DNA of 64,000 bases, from assembly GCA_963965975.1 (NCBI GenBank), contig OZ014413.1, forward strand, positions 2,180,001 to 2,244,000, written 5' to 3'. The notes below the pieces were generated by a model, which saw only the letters and a program-made list of their open reading frames with translations, was not told the origin of the DNA and ran no database searches. This stretch comes from Xestospongia bergquistia. Its lineage: Eukaryota; Porifera; Demospongiae; Haplosclerida; Petrosiidae. Position 1 is the stretch's first letter, and every line of letters starts with the position of its first letter. This document shows, in pieces, positions 42,861 to 53,385 of this stretch. A program made the position numbers and the translations under genes.

Positions 42861-44852
42861 TCACATGTCAAAATCGTGAAGTTGAATTAGTTTAACAATA
42901 TGTTTTGGTAGATTTAGAGACTTGTACGATATACGCTCAGATACAATAGTCCTAGCTGCATAACAAGAGAGTGGTAGAGGTCTAATAGCTAAGAGAAGAG
43001 CATGAATAGGATTATCACTAGAACAATAGTCTAAAGGAGTTTTACCAAGTGCATCTACTGCATCAACATGGGCCCCATGTGAGAGAAGAAGAGATATCTC
43101 ATCAACAGAACTTTCTTTCCGTTCCACAAAGCAATGAAGTGGCCTTTTACCCATTTTGCTGATATATGGACTATCAATTACTTGATAGGCTCCCCACGAC
43201 AAAAGCAATTCCACATAGTATGCTCTAAGCTGAGGTAGAGAATCATTACAACATCGATAGTTTAGAAAATGAAAGACAGTCAATCCTGATGTTAAATGAG
43301 AAAGTGTTGAAGATACCAATCTATGTCCAAGTGTGTGAAATTTTTTTGGTAGTGTAGCCAACTCATAGAAAGATTTCTTTTTTGTCAGCACATTGAGCCA
43401 TATTTCAAAACATTGCACAAGAGTTTGGATCTCATAATTCATCTTAGAAATTTGGCCAATTTTTTCATATACTAACAATCCAACTTCAGCAACATATGAA
43501 ACACATTCACTAGGTATTCGAGTAAAAGAGGAAACCAAACGCAGTGTTGAATTAAAAAGTGATTCAGCAAATTCTTTACTGATAACACATTTATCAATAT
43601 TTAAAAGGCACACTGACAATGCTCGTTGACAAAGACCATTAATGTTTTTTGTTTCAATTTCTGCTCGAATATTTGCAGCACTTTGCAGAATAGATGCCAC
43701 TAAAGATATTTGATGTAAACCTAAACAACGTTCACGTATTAGTAGATATTGATACCGGTGGCCTATGACACGGAAGTCACCATTATACCATGCTGCTTTT
43801 AGCTCACTCTTATCTTTTATTTCTTGAGAGTATTCATACTCTGGTATTAGTGATGGATATGTTGGCTTATCATTAGATGTTTCTAAGATTGTAAGACCCA
43901 TTTCCCAAAAACGTTCTTCATATGCTGACCTAAACATATTGTCCATTGTAGAACTGGCAAGTAAAAGGTATGCATTGCCTTTACATATCAGAGGACAGTT
44001 TTTCAATGCACAAAAAAACTTAACCGTTTCATCATGGCCATTTGTTGCAGCAAGATATAGAGGACAAGGTACATAGCCCTCACTACATGAATCATTTGTA
44101 GAAAAGAGAGGAGAGATACCATGAGCTAACAAAAGTTTAATGATGTCAACTCTTCCACAACGAGCTGCTTCATGCATCACAGAGTATCCTTCAAAAGTTT
44201 TGACATAAAAATTTGCTTGTCTCGATATAAAAAATTTAAAGACATCATTCACATTTGGATTTTCTTCTACTTTACCACTATAAGCAACATACTTCTTCTC
44301 ATAAGAAATACCAAGACCCCACATCATCATTAATGGAGTACATCCTCTGTAATTAGTTGCATTAACATCCACACCACTATCTAGAAGATACTTCATCACA
44401 GATATACATCCATACTGTGCTGCTACATGAAGAGGACCACCCCAATATGGTGCCTGCTTGTTAAGGTCAGCTCCTTTTGATACTAAATACCGTATCATTT
44501 CCACATTATCCTGAGTACAAGCAGCTACCAATGGTGGTACAGAGTCCATTCTTTTTGGTTTAAAGTAAAAGTATTCTTTCAACTTAATTGGATATGGTGG
44601 TCGAATATCAACATTCACTTCTTCATTTACGACTAAATTTGCCTCAAATTCATTAAAAAGGAATTGGACAAAGTTGGAGTGATCATCATGAGCTGCACTG
44701 ACTAAAAGGTTGTTTAAGGAACTTCCTTGACCTTCCTTCTCAAGATGAGTGTGCAAAATGCCTTTTAACTCGCTCAGTTTTCCAGCATGAAAAAGATCAA
44801 TGACACTCTTGTAATCTGCCATTATGCATAGGTAATAGCTAGGTGTGGTCAT
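42861..44852 (-). CDS. FEM1-like ankyrin-repeat protein, CUL2-receptor type, copy 2
   Basis: Single-exon gene of 663 residues from the ATG at 44852. The second ATG at 44822 (MADYKSVIDLFHAGKLSELK) aligns with the starts of the other copies and is the more likely one (653 residues). Ankyrin blocks: VPPLVAACTQDNVEMIRYLV, GGPLHVAAQYGCISVMKYLL, GYSVMHEAARCGRVDIIKLL. TPR-type region with YQYLLIRERCLGLHQISLVA, then KRPLHCFVERK and LLSHGAHVDAVDALGKTPLD. The tail PLPLSCYAARTIVSERISYK and LPKHIVKLIQLHD is VHL-box-like. Predicted soluble E3 substrate receptor; substrates are unknown. It forms a head-to-head pair with the POT-II gene at 46140, about 1.3 kb apart. Confidence 0.82.
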   Translation of the reverse strand: MTTPSYYLCIMADYKSVIDLFHAGKLSELKGILHTHLEKEGQGSSLNNLLVSAAHDDHSNFVQFLFNEFEANLVVNEEVNVDIRPPYPIKLKEYFYFKPKRMDSVPPLVAACTQDNVEMIRYLVSKGADLNKQAPYWGGPLHVAAQYGCISVMKYLLDSGVDVNATNYRGCTPLMMMWGLGISYEKKYVAYSGKVEENPNVNDVFKFFISRQANFYVKTFEGYSVMHEAARCGRVDIIKLLLAHGISPLFSTNDSCSEGYVPCPLYLAATNGHDETVKFFCALKNCPLICKGNAYLLLASSTMDNMFRSAYEERFWEMGLTILETSNDKPTYPSLIPEYEYSQEIKDKSELKAAWYNGDFRVIGHRYQYLLIRERCLGLHQISLVASILQSAANIRAEIETKNINGLCQRALSVCLLNIDKCVISKEFAESLFNSTLRLVSSFTRIPSECVSYVAEVGLLVYEKIGQISKMNYEIQTLVQCFEIWLNVLTKKKSFYELATLPKKFHTLGHRLVSSTLSHLTSGLTVFHFLNYRCCNDSLPQLRAYYVELLLSWGAYQVIDSPYISKMGKRPLHCFVERKESSVDEISLLLSHGAHVDAVDALGKTPLDYCSSDNPIHALLLAIRPLPLSCYAARTIVSERISYKSLNLPKHIVKLIQLHDFDM

Positions 44853-45137
44853 AATATCATATGCACGTGTTGTCTTGAAGATAATTAAAAAATCAATGAC
44901 TGATACGGTATATCACATTGTTAAATATTATTTATATATTATGTATAGCTGTTATGGCATAACAAAAGTAATATTATGTAATGTATTATGTTATAGCATT
45001 ATAGTTTATGCATTTCATGTTGCATTATAAAACTAAATGCATGTACTATAACATGTACACTATATTGCTATAGTGTATACATTATATGATATTATAAATG
45101 GTGTGGCATAGTCCTTAGGGTGATGATAACTTTTACA

Positions 45138-45500
45138 AAATTCCCAGTTGGCAGGTTTATATAACGCATATAGATCAATGATCCATGATATATCTGATAA
45201 AACTTATCATGAGATTCTTGTTAACCTGCCACTACTGCTCCATGGTGTGTTGTGCAATAGTCTTTTAAATTCCCAGTTGGCAGGTTTATATAACGCATAT
45301 AGATCAATGATCCATGATATATCTGATAAAACTTATCATGATATTCTTGTTAACCTGCCACTACTGCTTCATAATATAGCACAGGCGTGTTGAGCAATAG
45401 TCTTTTAAATTCCTAGTTGGCAGGTTTATAATGTTTATAGACCTGTCAATAATGACAGAATTGATAAAGTTTGTCATCAGGTCCATATAAATTTGCCATT
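45138..45500. repeat. Three-copy tandem repeat of a palindromic unit (period about 129-140 bp)
   Basis: Units start near 45138, 45267 and 45407. The first two are nearly identical and the third is degenerate. Each begins TTCC(C/T)AGTTGGCAGGTTTA and the first two end TTAACCTGCCACTACTGCT, so GGCAGGTT and AACCTGCC invert within each unit. It sits between the FEM1-like gene and the POT-II gene at 46140. The apparent open frame across it comes from the repeat and is not a gene. Confidence 0.85.
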
Positions 45501-45648
45501 TTACTAATTATGAAAAATAAACTAGCTATATATTGAAGCTGTAAGGTACAGTATTTCAAAAATTAACCTGCTTGGAGGTCTCTATGCATTAAATTGAACA
45601 AATATTCCCATTCAAATTGTATGGGCTATTAATCTCATCATAGCATAC

Positions 45649-45669
45649 ATATATATATATATATATATC
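45649..45669. repeat. (AT)n microsatellite
   Basis: Uninterrupted AT run in the FEM1/POT-II intergenic region. Confidence 0.9.
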
Positions 45670-46139
45670 ATATGTTTATTGTATGCATGTTTGATATAGA
45701 AACACCAAATTTGCTCAAATTTGTTTGAGATGATGAGTTAATGATGCATTTCATAGAAAATACCAACTTATGGAAAATACCAACCAACTTAATGGTGTTC
45801 GTGTAATTTATAAATTTCAGTATATTGGATGGCTGCAATCATATTTTAAGAAAAAAATAGCACATTGCGGCATGTTATGCACAAAGAGCAATTGCCTGTT
45901 TTTAATGTCATAGTTTCTATAGCAAAATTATAACTTAGTTGAATATCACTTTCCTTTCCTTCATAATCTGCTTTTATCAAATTTTAATAACCTTCTATTT
46001 ACTTTCAACATTTTGCATTTTCACTGTCCTGGGTCTGTTGGGATTACAGTGTCCTTAAAAAAAGTGTTTTTATGATAAAAGATCAACACATTAGGTATTC
46101 AATAGTTATTATTGTTGAAGTTGCTGGAAATAACTTGCA

Positions 46140-47672
46140 ATGAAGATATACTGCTCAGAAAGAAGGGACCAATGCAAAAGGTCTCGTTCTATAATACTTA
46201 TTTTAATTTGGGATGCTTTGATGTATCTTCATGTCAACTTAATTAGATATTTTGTTACAACCAGCTATTACCACAACCGTGTTAAAGGATATAACATTGT
46301 CATTGATATTGGCTATTGTCTGGTGTTTCTGTGCTTCCCATTGTTTGGTCTACTTGCTGATATAAAGACAGGTAGATATAATACTATCATTACTGGAGTG
46401 TATTTGTCATTTTTGTCATGGATATTAACTGGCTTAGCATTTATTTGTAAGATATATGGAAATGTTGATGTGCCTTATTGGGGGTTCTTAGGTCTTGGAT
46501 ACATTCTACAAGTAATTGGTTACAGTAGTTTTCGCTCAAATATTGTTCAATTTAACATTGAACAGTTGGTGGGAGCATCTGCTGATAAATTAAGTGCAGT
46601 CATCTACTGGCATTCTGTGAACATACCAATTGTGATTGCCATTGCTGAAGTTGGAAAATGCTTCAATAAACAGTTTGTCTTAGTGTCATATGTAGTATCA
46701 GGTTTAGCTGTGACTACAGTCATTGTCAGTAACTATCTCTTTAAACACTGGTTGGATACTACTCCTCACATTATTAATCCTGTCAAAGTAATTGCTAAAG
46801 TACTTAACTATGCCAGAAAGAACAAGTACCCAAGTAATCGTAGTGCTTTGACCTACTGGGAGGAAGATTATCCTTCACGACTTGACTTGGGTAAGCAGAA
46901 GTATGGTGGTCCTTTCTCAGAGGAACAAGTAGAGGATGTCAAAACAGTGCTACGGTTAATACCACTAGTTGTGTCTATAGTAGGTCTTTCATGTGCAGAA
47001 GGCATTAGATTAAATAATTATCATGCCATGGATGAAAATTCACAATTTCTTTCATGCTATGTATTAAATAATGCTTTGTACTTTGTTGTTGTATTATGTC
47101 TTATTCTCCTTCATCTCTTAGTATCATATTCATATCTGTATAAGTGGATTCCAAGTATTCTTCGAAGAATTGGTTTGGGACTTGTTTTTGCTCTATTAGT
47201 TCAACTTTATTATGTAATTATATTTGCTTGCAAAGACTACTTTCAATTGGACACAACCTCATACAAAGCAATTATTCTTCCTGAAAGTTTATTTGGAGTC
47301 TCCTTTGCTTTGACTGTTCCAACATCTTTAGAGTTTACAATAGCTCAGTCTCCACATGAAATGAGAGGATTTATGGTTGGTATGTGGTTTGCAGCATTTG
47401 GTATTGGTTATGCTATTAACATTAATGGCAAATATCCATTTAAATGTGAAGGTGATATAATTTGCCAAAATCTTTATTACTTTATCTTTAAAAGTGTGAT
47501 TGTTCTTATCATATTGATAGTATTTTCAGTATTAGCTAAATGTTATAAGTTACGTGTAAGAGAAAATGAAGTTAATATACACTGGATAGCTACAGAACAT
47601 TACGAGAGGTATATGGAACAGGAATTTGAATACCGAAAAGAAATGGGATTGTCATTGGAGTCTACGTATTGA
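46140..47672 (+). CDS. POT/SLC15-like transporter, subfamily II, copy 2
   Basis: Single-exon gene of 510 residues starting at ATG 46140 (MKIYCSERRDQCKRSRSIIL). About 12 hydrophobic segments, with GLLADIKTGRYNTIITGVYL, FRSNIVQFNIEQLVGASADK, RSALTYWEEDYPSRLDLGKQ, YGGPFSEEQVEDVKTVLRLI and LEFTIAQSPHEMRGFMVGMW. The ExxER motif is absent. From codon about 75 to the end it is almost identical to the gene at 51596, whereas the first 75 codons differ at about 20 positions; this points to gene conversion. The C-tail is short, acidic and Glu/Tyr-rich (HYERYMEQEFEYRKEM). Upstream sequence from about 45720 is also shared with the flank of the 51596 gene. Confidence 0.82.
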   Translation: MKIYCSERRDQCKRSRSIILILIWDALMYLHVNLIRYFVTTSYYHNRVKGYNIVIDIGYCLVFLCFPLFGLLADIKTGRYNTIITGVYLSFLSWILTGLAFICKIYGNVDVPYWGFLGLGYILQVIGYSSFRSNIVQFNIEQLVGASADKLSAVIYWHSVNIPIVIAIAEVGKCFNKQFVLVSYVVSGLAVTTVIVSNYLFKHWLDTTPHIINPVKVIAKVLNYARKNKYPSNRSALTYWEEDYPSRLDLGKQKYGGPFSEEQVEDVKTVLRLIPLVVSIVGLSCAEGIRLNNYHAMDENSQFLSCYVLNNALYFVVVLCLILLHLLVSYSYLYKWIPSILRRIGLGLVFALLVQLYYVIIFACKDYFQLDTTSYKAIILPESLFGVSFALTVPTSLEFTIAQSPHEMRGFMVGMWFAAFGIGYAININGKYPFKCEGDIICQNLYYFIFKSVIVLIILIVFSVLAKCYKLRVRENEVNIHWIATEHYERYMEQEFEYRKEMGLSLESTY

Positions 47673-48156
47673 GCTGTTACCACTTTGGGATATTTGATAT
47701 TATATGCCTGAGTGTGTGTGACATCATGCATGCAAGCACACTAGTTAATATTATATGATAAAATTCTCTTATAAATTATCTTTCACTCAACTTATTAATA
47801 GTCAGATTTCAACATATAAATATGAATTTTCAACTAAGAATGTCAACAAAAGAAGCCCAAAAAATACATGTTTAAAGTTAAAATGAATGGAATACCACAT
47901 ATACCAACTCTTTGTATAGAATCTGAAAGGTCATCAAATTCACAAGGTATTATTTGATGTATTATAATATTAATAGGACAAAAAAGTGAGATTTAAAAAG
48001 AAGATAGCAAATTATCAGGACAATGACTATGGAAATACTGTAGAGTTCAAAGTGGATTAACTTAACACAATAATAACACATTGGTAACACTTAACACTTA
48101 GAATTCCAATCTATTTGCCTCTATCTATTAGTTAATAAAATCCAACCACAAATTAT

Positions 48157-50148
48157 TTATGTAACACTTTTATGATCATGAAGTTCTATAAGTTTAACAA
48201 TGTGTTTTGGTAAGTCTATAGACTTGTATGGTATATCTTCAGATACAATAGTCCTAGCAGCTTGACAGGAGAGTGGAAAGGGACAAGTAGACAAGAGGAG
48301 TGAGAGAATAGGACTATCACTAGAGCAATAGTCAATAGGAGTTTTACCATGTGCATCTACTGCATCAATGTGCGCTCCATATGAAAGTAAAACTGATACT
48401 ACTTCCAGTGGTGCTTTAACTAAGGTATAAAGTGGTCTTTTACCACAGTCAGTAACATCAGGGCTATTAATAACTTCATGTGCACCCCACAAAATAAGCG
48501 CTTCCACAAAGAGTGCCTTCACATGTGCTGAAGCATCAACAATTGTTAACTTAAGGAAATGGAAGACACTTAGTCCCAATGTTAGTTGAGAAAGTGTTGA
48601 TGTTACCATTCGATGTCCTAATGTATGAAATTCAGAAGGCAAAGAACTCAAAGACTGACAAGAACCACTTTTAGTTAACATATGGAGCCATGTTTCAAAG
48701 CAGTATACCAATACATAAGTGGCAAAAATCTTTTTGGAAATTTCTCCTAATCTCTCATGTCCTATTATAGCTATCTCTGATATATATTGACATGAAATGC
48801 ATTCACCAGGTATAATATCGAAAGACACTTTTAACTTCAAAATGGTCCTGAAAAGAAACTCTGTATATTCATTATTTAGAACTCTATTGGTATTCAAAGA
48901 GCATATTCTTAAAGCTCGTTTACACAGGCCTTCAATGCTTCTACCACCATGTATTCTGATATTTGATGCAAATTCTAAAATGTTATTTAACAAGAAAATG
49001 TAGTGTGTGCCCAAACAACGTTCCAGTATAAGAAGATGTTGATAATAAAGACCACACTTACGAAAATCCTCTTTATCCCAAGCTTCATTTAGTTCATCCC
49101 TTGTCAAAATTTCCTTAGTGTATTCATACTCTTGTAAAGGTGGAGGATAAATAGGTTTATGATTGGTAGTTTCATAAGTTGTAAGACCAATTAGCCAAAA
49201 TGTCTTCTCCTTTGTCAGATTACGGTAAGCAGAAAGTGCAAGTAAGAGATAAGCATTTCCTTCACAGATAGCTGGACAAGTTTCCAAGTTACAAAGATAT
49301 TTGACAGTGCTTTCAAGTCCATTAATTGCAGCAAGGTATAAAGGACATGGCACATAGTCCTCAGTAGTTGAATCTTCAATTGAGAAAAGAGGAGAGATAC
49401 TGTGAGTTAATAATACTTTAATTATATCGACTCGTCCACATCGAGCAGCTTCATGCATCAGGCTGTAACCTTCCTTTGTCTTCTGATGAAGATTAGCTCC
49501 TCTACATGTGAGAAATTTAAAAACATCCTCTGCGATGTCATTGAATTCATCACTACTTTCTTTTTGTCCCCTGTACATGTCTTGAGTTACTGGTAATATC
49601 CCTATACCACACATCATCATTAATGCAGTAGATCCTCTGTAATTGGGTGTATTAATATCGACACCACTGTCTAGAAGATACGTCATCACAGCTATGCACC
49701 CATACACTGCTGCCGCATGTAATGGACTACCCAAATATAATGATTGCTTCTTGAGATCAGCTCCTTTTGATACTAGATACTGAACCATCTCTACATTATC
49801 ATTGGTGCAAGCAGCCACTAATAGAGGGATGGAAATTTGCCTTTCATATATAGTTTTCGTTTCAGGAAGGTTTTTAATTGGAGGTGACCTAATTTTTATG
49901 TCTGCCTCTTCATTGATATCAATACTTTCTCCAAATTCATCGAGAAGAAATCTTACATAGTCATAATAACCATGGTGAGCAGCTTCAATTAATGGAGTAG
50001 AGAGAGGAGACGAGACAGAATTTGGTTTTGCTTGTTCCCTTTCTTGTTCAAGGGTAGACTTTATAGTAGCTTTAAGTTGATCTAACTTTCCTGCTTTAAA
50101 TAGGTCTCTGAACGTTCTACAATTCCTATGCTTATTACGACTGGCCAT
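48157..50148 (-). CDS. FEM1-like ankyrin-repeat protein, CUL2-receptor type, copy 3
   Basis: Single-exon gene of 663 residues from the ATG at 50148 (MASRNKHRNCRTFRDLFKAG). The open frame extends to a GTG at 50181 that is unlikely to be used. Ankyrin blocks: IPLLVAACTNDNVEMVQYLV, SPLHAAAVYGCIAVMTYLLD, GYSLMHEAARCGRVDIIKVL. TPR-type region: YYQHLLILERCLGTHYIFLL, where the usual RERCLG is LERCLG. Then KRPLYTLV and LLSYGAHIDAVDAHGKTPID. The tail PFPLSCQAARTIVSEDIPYK and LPKHIVKLIELHD is the BC/Cul2-box. In the second repeat, NKQAPYWG has changed to KKQSLYLG, at a position conserved in the other copies. Head to head with the POT-II gene at 51596. Confidence 0.82.
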   Translation of the reverse strand: MASRNKHRNCRTFRDLFKAGKLDQLKATIKSTLEQEREQAKPNSVSSPLSTPLIEAAHHGYYDYVRFLLDEFGESIDINEEADIKIRSPPIKNLPETKTIYERQISIPLLVAACTNDNVEMVQYLVSKGADLKKQSLYLGSPLHAAAVYGCIAVMTYLLDSGVDINTPNYRGSTALMMMCGIGILPVTQDMYRGQKESSDEFNDIAEDVFKFLTCRGANLHQKTKEGYSLMHEAARCGRVDIIKVLLTHSISPLFSIEDSTTEDYVPCPLYLAAINGLESTVKYLCNLETCPAICEGNAYLLLALSAYRNLTKEKTFWLIGLTTYETTNHKPIYPPPLQEYEYTKEILTRDELNEAWDKEDFRKCGLYYQHLLILERCLGTHYIFLLNNILEFASNIRIHGGRSIEGLCKRALRICSLNTNRVLNNEYTEFLFRTILKLKVSFDIIPGECISCQYISEIAIIGHERLGEISKKIFATYVLVYCFETWLHMLTKSGSCQSLSSLPSEFHTLGHRMVTSTLSQLTLGLSVFHFLKLTIVDASAHVKALFVEALILWGAHEVINSPDVTDCGKRPLYTLVKAPLEVVSVLLSYGAHIDAVDAHGKTPIDYCSSDSPILSLLLSTCPFPLSCQAARTIVSEDIPYKSIDLPKHIVKLIELHDHKSVT

Positions 50149-51595
50149 GACGTAGAGAAGAATGCCACTCCCCGATATCACCCGCCCCTCATCTAGGAAT
50201 CAAAAAGCTTAAATTCTATCACTGATGATTGTTTTCATTTGTGGGAGAAGACAACTTTAACTTGTTAGGCATGATTAAAATGCTTTAATTCACTGTAAGG
50301 AGGATCCTTAAATACACTGTAAGACTCTTGACATCACCATTGTAGTGTAATATAAACCTTTTATATTTTCAGTCAGAGTGCACTTCTATTACATATTCCA
50401 ACCACCTCTTCTTAATATCATACTCTATTTATGAAGCCATGGTAGTCACAAAAGTATTTTATATTCCTTGAGTCTGCACCTGACAAACAAATCCAATTTG
50501 CCGTCTTGCCTTCAAAACTTTTGTGCTGTGATTGCCAACATATCTTGTTTCTGGTAAAATTATTTCTCTGCCAAAATTCCACTGACTATTGATAGCTATA
50601 ATTTATTGTGCAGAGATAAAACAAAATGTATAAACTTATTTTAATCATTATGATTAAGTCTCTCTCTGTTTAAATACAAAAAGCTCAAACTTTAATTCAT
50701 CTGTAAAGTTAACTTTGCATGAGATGATGAGTCATTGTTGCATTGCCTAGAAGATACCAACTTAATGTTGTTCATCCAATTGAAAAAAATATTTATAATG
50801 GTTTATTATATAATCATATTTTATTAAAATAGTAGCAAGCCAGTGCATGTTGCTGTAATAATACAGGATTTAGAACAGTTTAAATTATAGGATAAAGGGA
50901 TGAATCAATAATAGAATTTCATGAAAATGGTTTGCAAAATGCAATTGTCTGCTTTTAATGTTATAGTTAGTCATTTTAAATCAGCCCCAACAAACTTTTA
51001 ATCAAGCAAGGTCTTCCTATATTTCATTATGTAAGTTTATCTAACTATTTTCTGTTTACTTTCAACATTTTAAAATTTTCACTATCATAAGTTTGTTTAG
51101 ATTACAGTGTCCTTATAGAAAACATAATTATTGTTAATATTGGCAGATTTAATGTATCCATGATCAATTAAGTTCCATATAATAATAAGAGAAGATACGA
51201 TGAAAATATTATACATCACACTGCTTTATTTCTAAAAAATACATTCTCAACTGATAGTCATGTAGTTAATTGTTGGAGCAATATTAACAAAGATTCTGTT
51301 TAATATCTTACAGTTAAACAAATGTATGCTAATTTTTATGTGAGTGCTGTTACTACAAGCACATCCTTTTTGATAAGTCATTTATTGAGCTACATAAACT
51401 AAACAAATACAATCAAAGCAGTTTACTGTTTGCAATACAACCTAAACATGCATACAACCTGTATATAACCATAATATTATTGGTTCCATCAACTAGTCAA
51501 TTTTACGGTGATATATATACATGAAGTGTTTTGTGATTGAAGGTTTGTCACATTAATGAAAGATATTGTTTTGGAGTTGTTGGAATTAACATATA
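50149..51595. other. Divergent FEM1/POT-II intergenic region with an insertion
   Basis: No gene. From about 50700 to 51120 it parallels the upstream region of the 46140 gene (shared blocks such as TTTACTTTCAACATTTT and GATTACAGTGTCCTTA). About 400 bp (roughly 51150-51535) have no counterpart there. The right end of that insert, ATAACCATAATATTATTGGT...TTTTAC, resembles the end of the MITE at 25149-25390. Confidence 0.5.
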
Positions 51596-53128
51596 ATGAA
51601 GACAATTTGTTCTGAAAGAAGGGGCCAATGTGTAAGCTCTCGTTCTATGGTTCTTATTATCATTTGGGATGCTTTGATGTATCTTCATCTAAACCTCATT
51701 AGATATTTTGTTACAATGGGATATTACCACCACCATATCAAAGGATATAACATTGTTGTTGATCTTGGGATTTGTCTTTTGTATCTTTGTTTCACATTCT
51801 TTGGTCTACTTGCTGATATAAAGACAGGTAGATATAATACTATCATTACTGGAGTGTATTTGTCATTTTTGTCATGGATATTAACTGGCTTAGCATTTAT
51901 TTGTAAGATATATGGAAATGTTGATGTGCCTTATTGGGGGTTCTTGGGTCTTGGATACATTCTACAAGTAATTGGTTACAGTAGTTTTCGCTCAAATATT
52001 GTTCAATTTAACATTGAACAGTTGGTGGGAGCATCTGCTGATAAATTAAGTGCAGTCATCTACTGGCATTCTGTGAACATACCAATTGTGACTGCCATTG
52101 CTGAAGTTGGAAAATGCTTCAATAAACAGTTTGCCTTAGTGTCATATGTAGTATCAGGTGTAGCTGTGACTACAGTCATTATTAGTAACTATCTCTTTAA
52201 ACACTGGTTGGATACTACTCATCACATTATTAATCCTGTCAAACTAATTGCTAAAGTACTCAACTATGCAAGAAAGAACAAATACCCAAGGAATCGTAGT
52301 GCTTTGACCTACTGGGAGGAAGATTATCCTTCACGACTTGACTTGGGTAAGCAGAAGTATGGTGGCCCTTTCTCAGAGGAACAAGTAGAGGATGTCAAAA
52401 CAGTGCTACGGTTAATACCACTAGTTGTGTCTATAGTAGGTCTTTCATGTGCAGAAGGTTTTAGATTAAATAATTATCATGCCATGGATGACAATTCACA
52501 ATTTCTTTCATGCTATGTATTAAATAATGCTTTGTACTTTGTTGTTGTATTATGTCTTATTCTCCTTCATCTCTTAGTATCATATTCATATCTGTATAAG
52601 TGGATTCCAAGTATTCTTCGAAGAATTGGTTTAGGACTTGTTTTTGCTCTATTAGTTCAACTTTATTATGTAATTATATTTGCTTGCAAAAACTACTTTC
52701 AATTGGACACAACTTCATACAAAGCAATTATTCTTCCTGAAAGTTTATTTGGAGTCTCCTTTGCTTTGATTGTTCCAACATCTTTAGAGTTTACAATAGC
52801 TCAGTCTCCACATGAAATGAGAGGATTTATGGTTGGTATGTGGTTTGCAGCATTTGGTATTGGTTATGCTATTAACATTAATGGCAAATATCCATTTAAA
52901 TGTGAAGGTGATATAATTTGCCAAAATCTTTATTACTTTATCTTTAAAAGTGTGATTGTTCTTATTATATTGATAGTATTTTCAGTACTAGCTAAATGTT
53001 ACAAGTTACGTGTAAGAGAAAATGAAGTCAATATACATTGGATAACTGAGGAACATTACGAGAGGTATATGGAACAGGAAGTGGAGTACAGGAAAGAAAA
53101 AGCATTGTCATATCAGTCTACAGATTGA
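51596..53128 (+). CDS. POT/SLC15-like transporter, subfamily II, copy 3
   Basis: Single-exon gene of 510 residues from ATG 51596 (MKTICSERRGQCVSSRSMVL). Same landmarks as the 46140 gene, with few changes after codon 75: YKDYFQL-type loop with KNYFQL, LEFTIAQSPHEMRGFMVGMW, and tail HYERYMEQEVEYRKEKALSY. Helix 1 (MVLIIIWDALMYLHLNLIRY) lacks ExxER. Multi-pass plasma or organelle membrane transporter of unknown substrate. The last codons differ from copy 2, so the converted tract ends before the C-terminus. Confidence 0.82.
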   Translation: MKTICSERRGQCVSSRSMVLIIIWDALMYLHLNLIRYFVTMGYYHHHIKGYNIVVDLGICLLYLCFTFFGLLADIKTGRYNTIITGVYLSFLSWILTGLAFICKIYGNVDVPYWGFLGLGYILQVIGYSSFRSNIVQFNIEQLVGASADKLSAVIYWHSVNIPIVTAIAEVGKCFNKQFALVSYVVSGVAVTTVIISNYLFKHWLDTTHHIINPVKLIAKVLNYARKNKYPRNRSALTYWEEDYPSRLDLGKQKYGGPFSEEQVEDVKTVLRLIPLVVSIVGLSCAEGFRLNNYHAMDDNSQFLSCYVLNNALYFVVVLCLILLHLLVSYSYLYKWIPSILRRIGLGLVFALLVQLYYVIIFACKNYFQLDTTSYKAIILPESLFGVSFALIVPTSLEFTIAQSPHEMRGFMVGMWFAAFGIGYAININGKYPFKCEGDIICQNLYYFIFKSVIVLIILIVFSVLAKCYKLRVRENEVNIHWITEEHYERYMEQEVEYRKEKALSYQSTD

Positions 53129-53385
53129 GCTGTTACTGCTTTGGGATCCGGATATCTGATATTAATTAAAATAATTAAATACAGTTAGAGCATGCATGCA
53201 GTTTCATTAGTTAATGTTATATTATAAGGAATATCTTCACAAAAGCTGACGTTTCATGACAAATACTAACAAGTTTCATTTTAATTTTTTCCCACAAAAT
53301 TACTTGTGTTATAATCTGCACTAATTTTTCTAATTATGTTATTTAAAAAAAGAATAACACTAAAAATTACTTAATGCAAGTAATA

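Noticed and set aside
45148-45393. Plus-strand open frame with an internal repeated peptide
   Set aside because: It is the translation of a non-coding tandem repeat; the third unit breaks the frame and there is no promoter or splice context.
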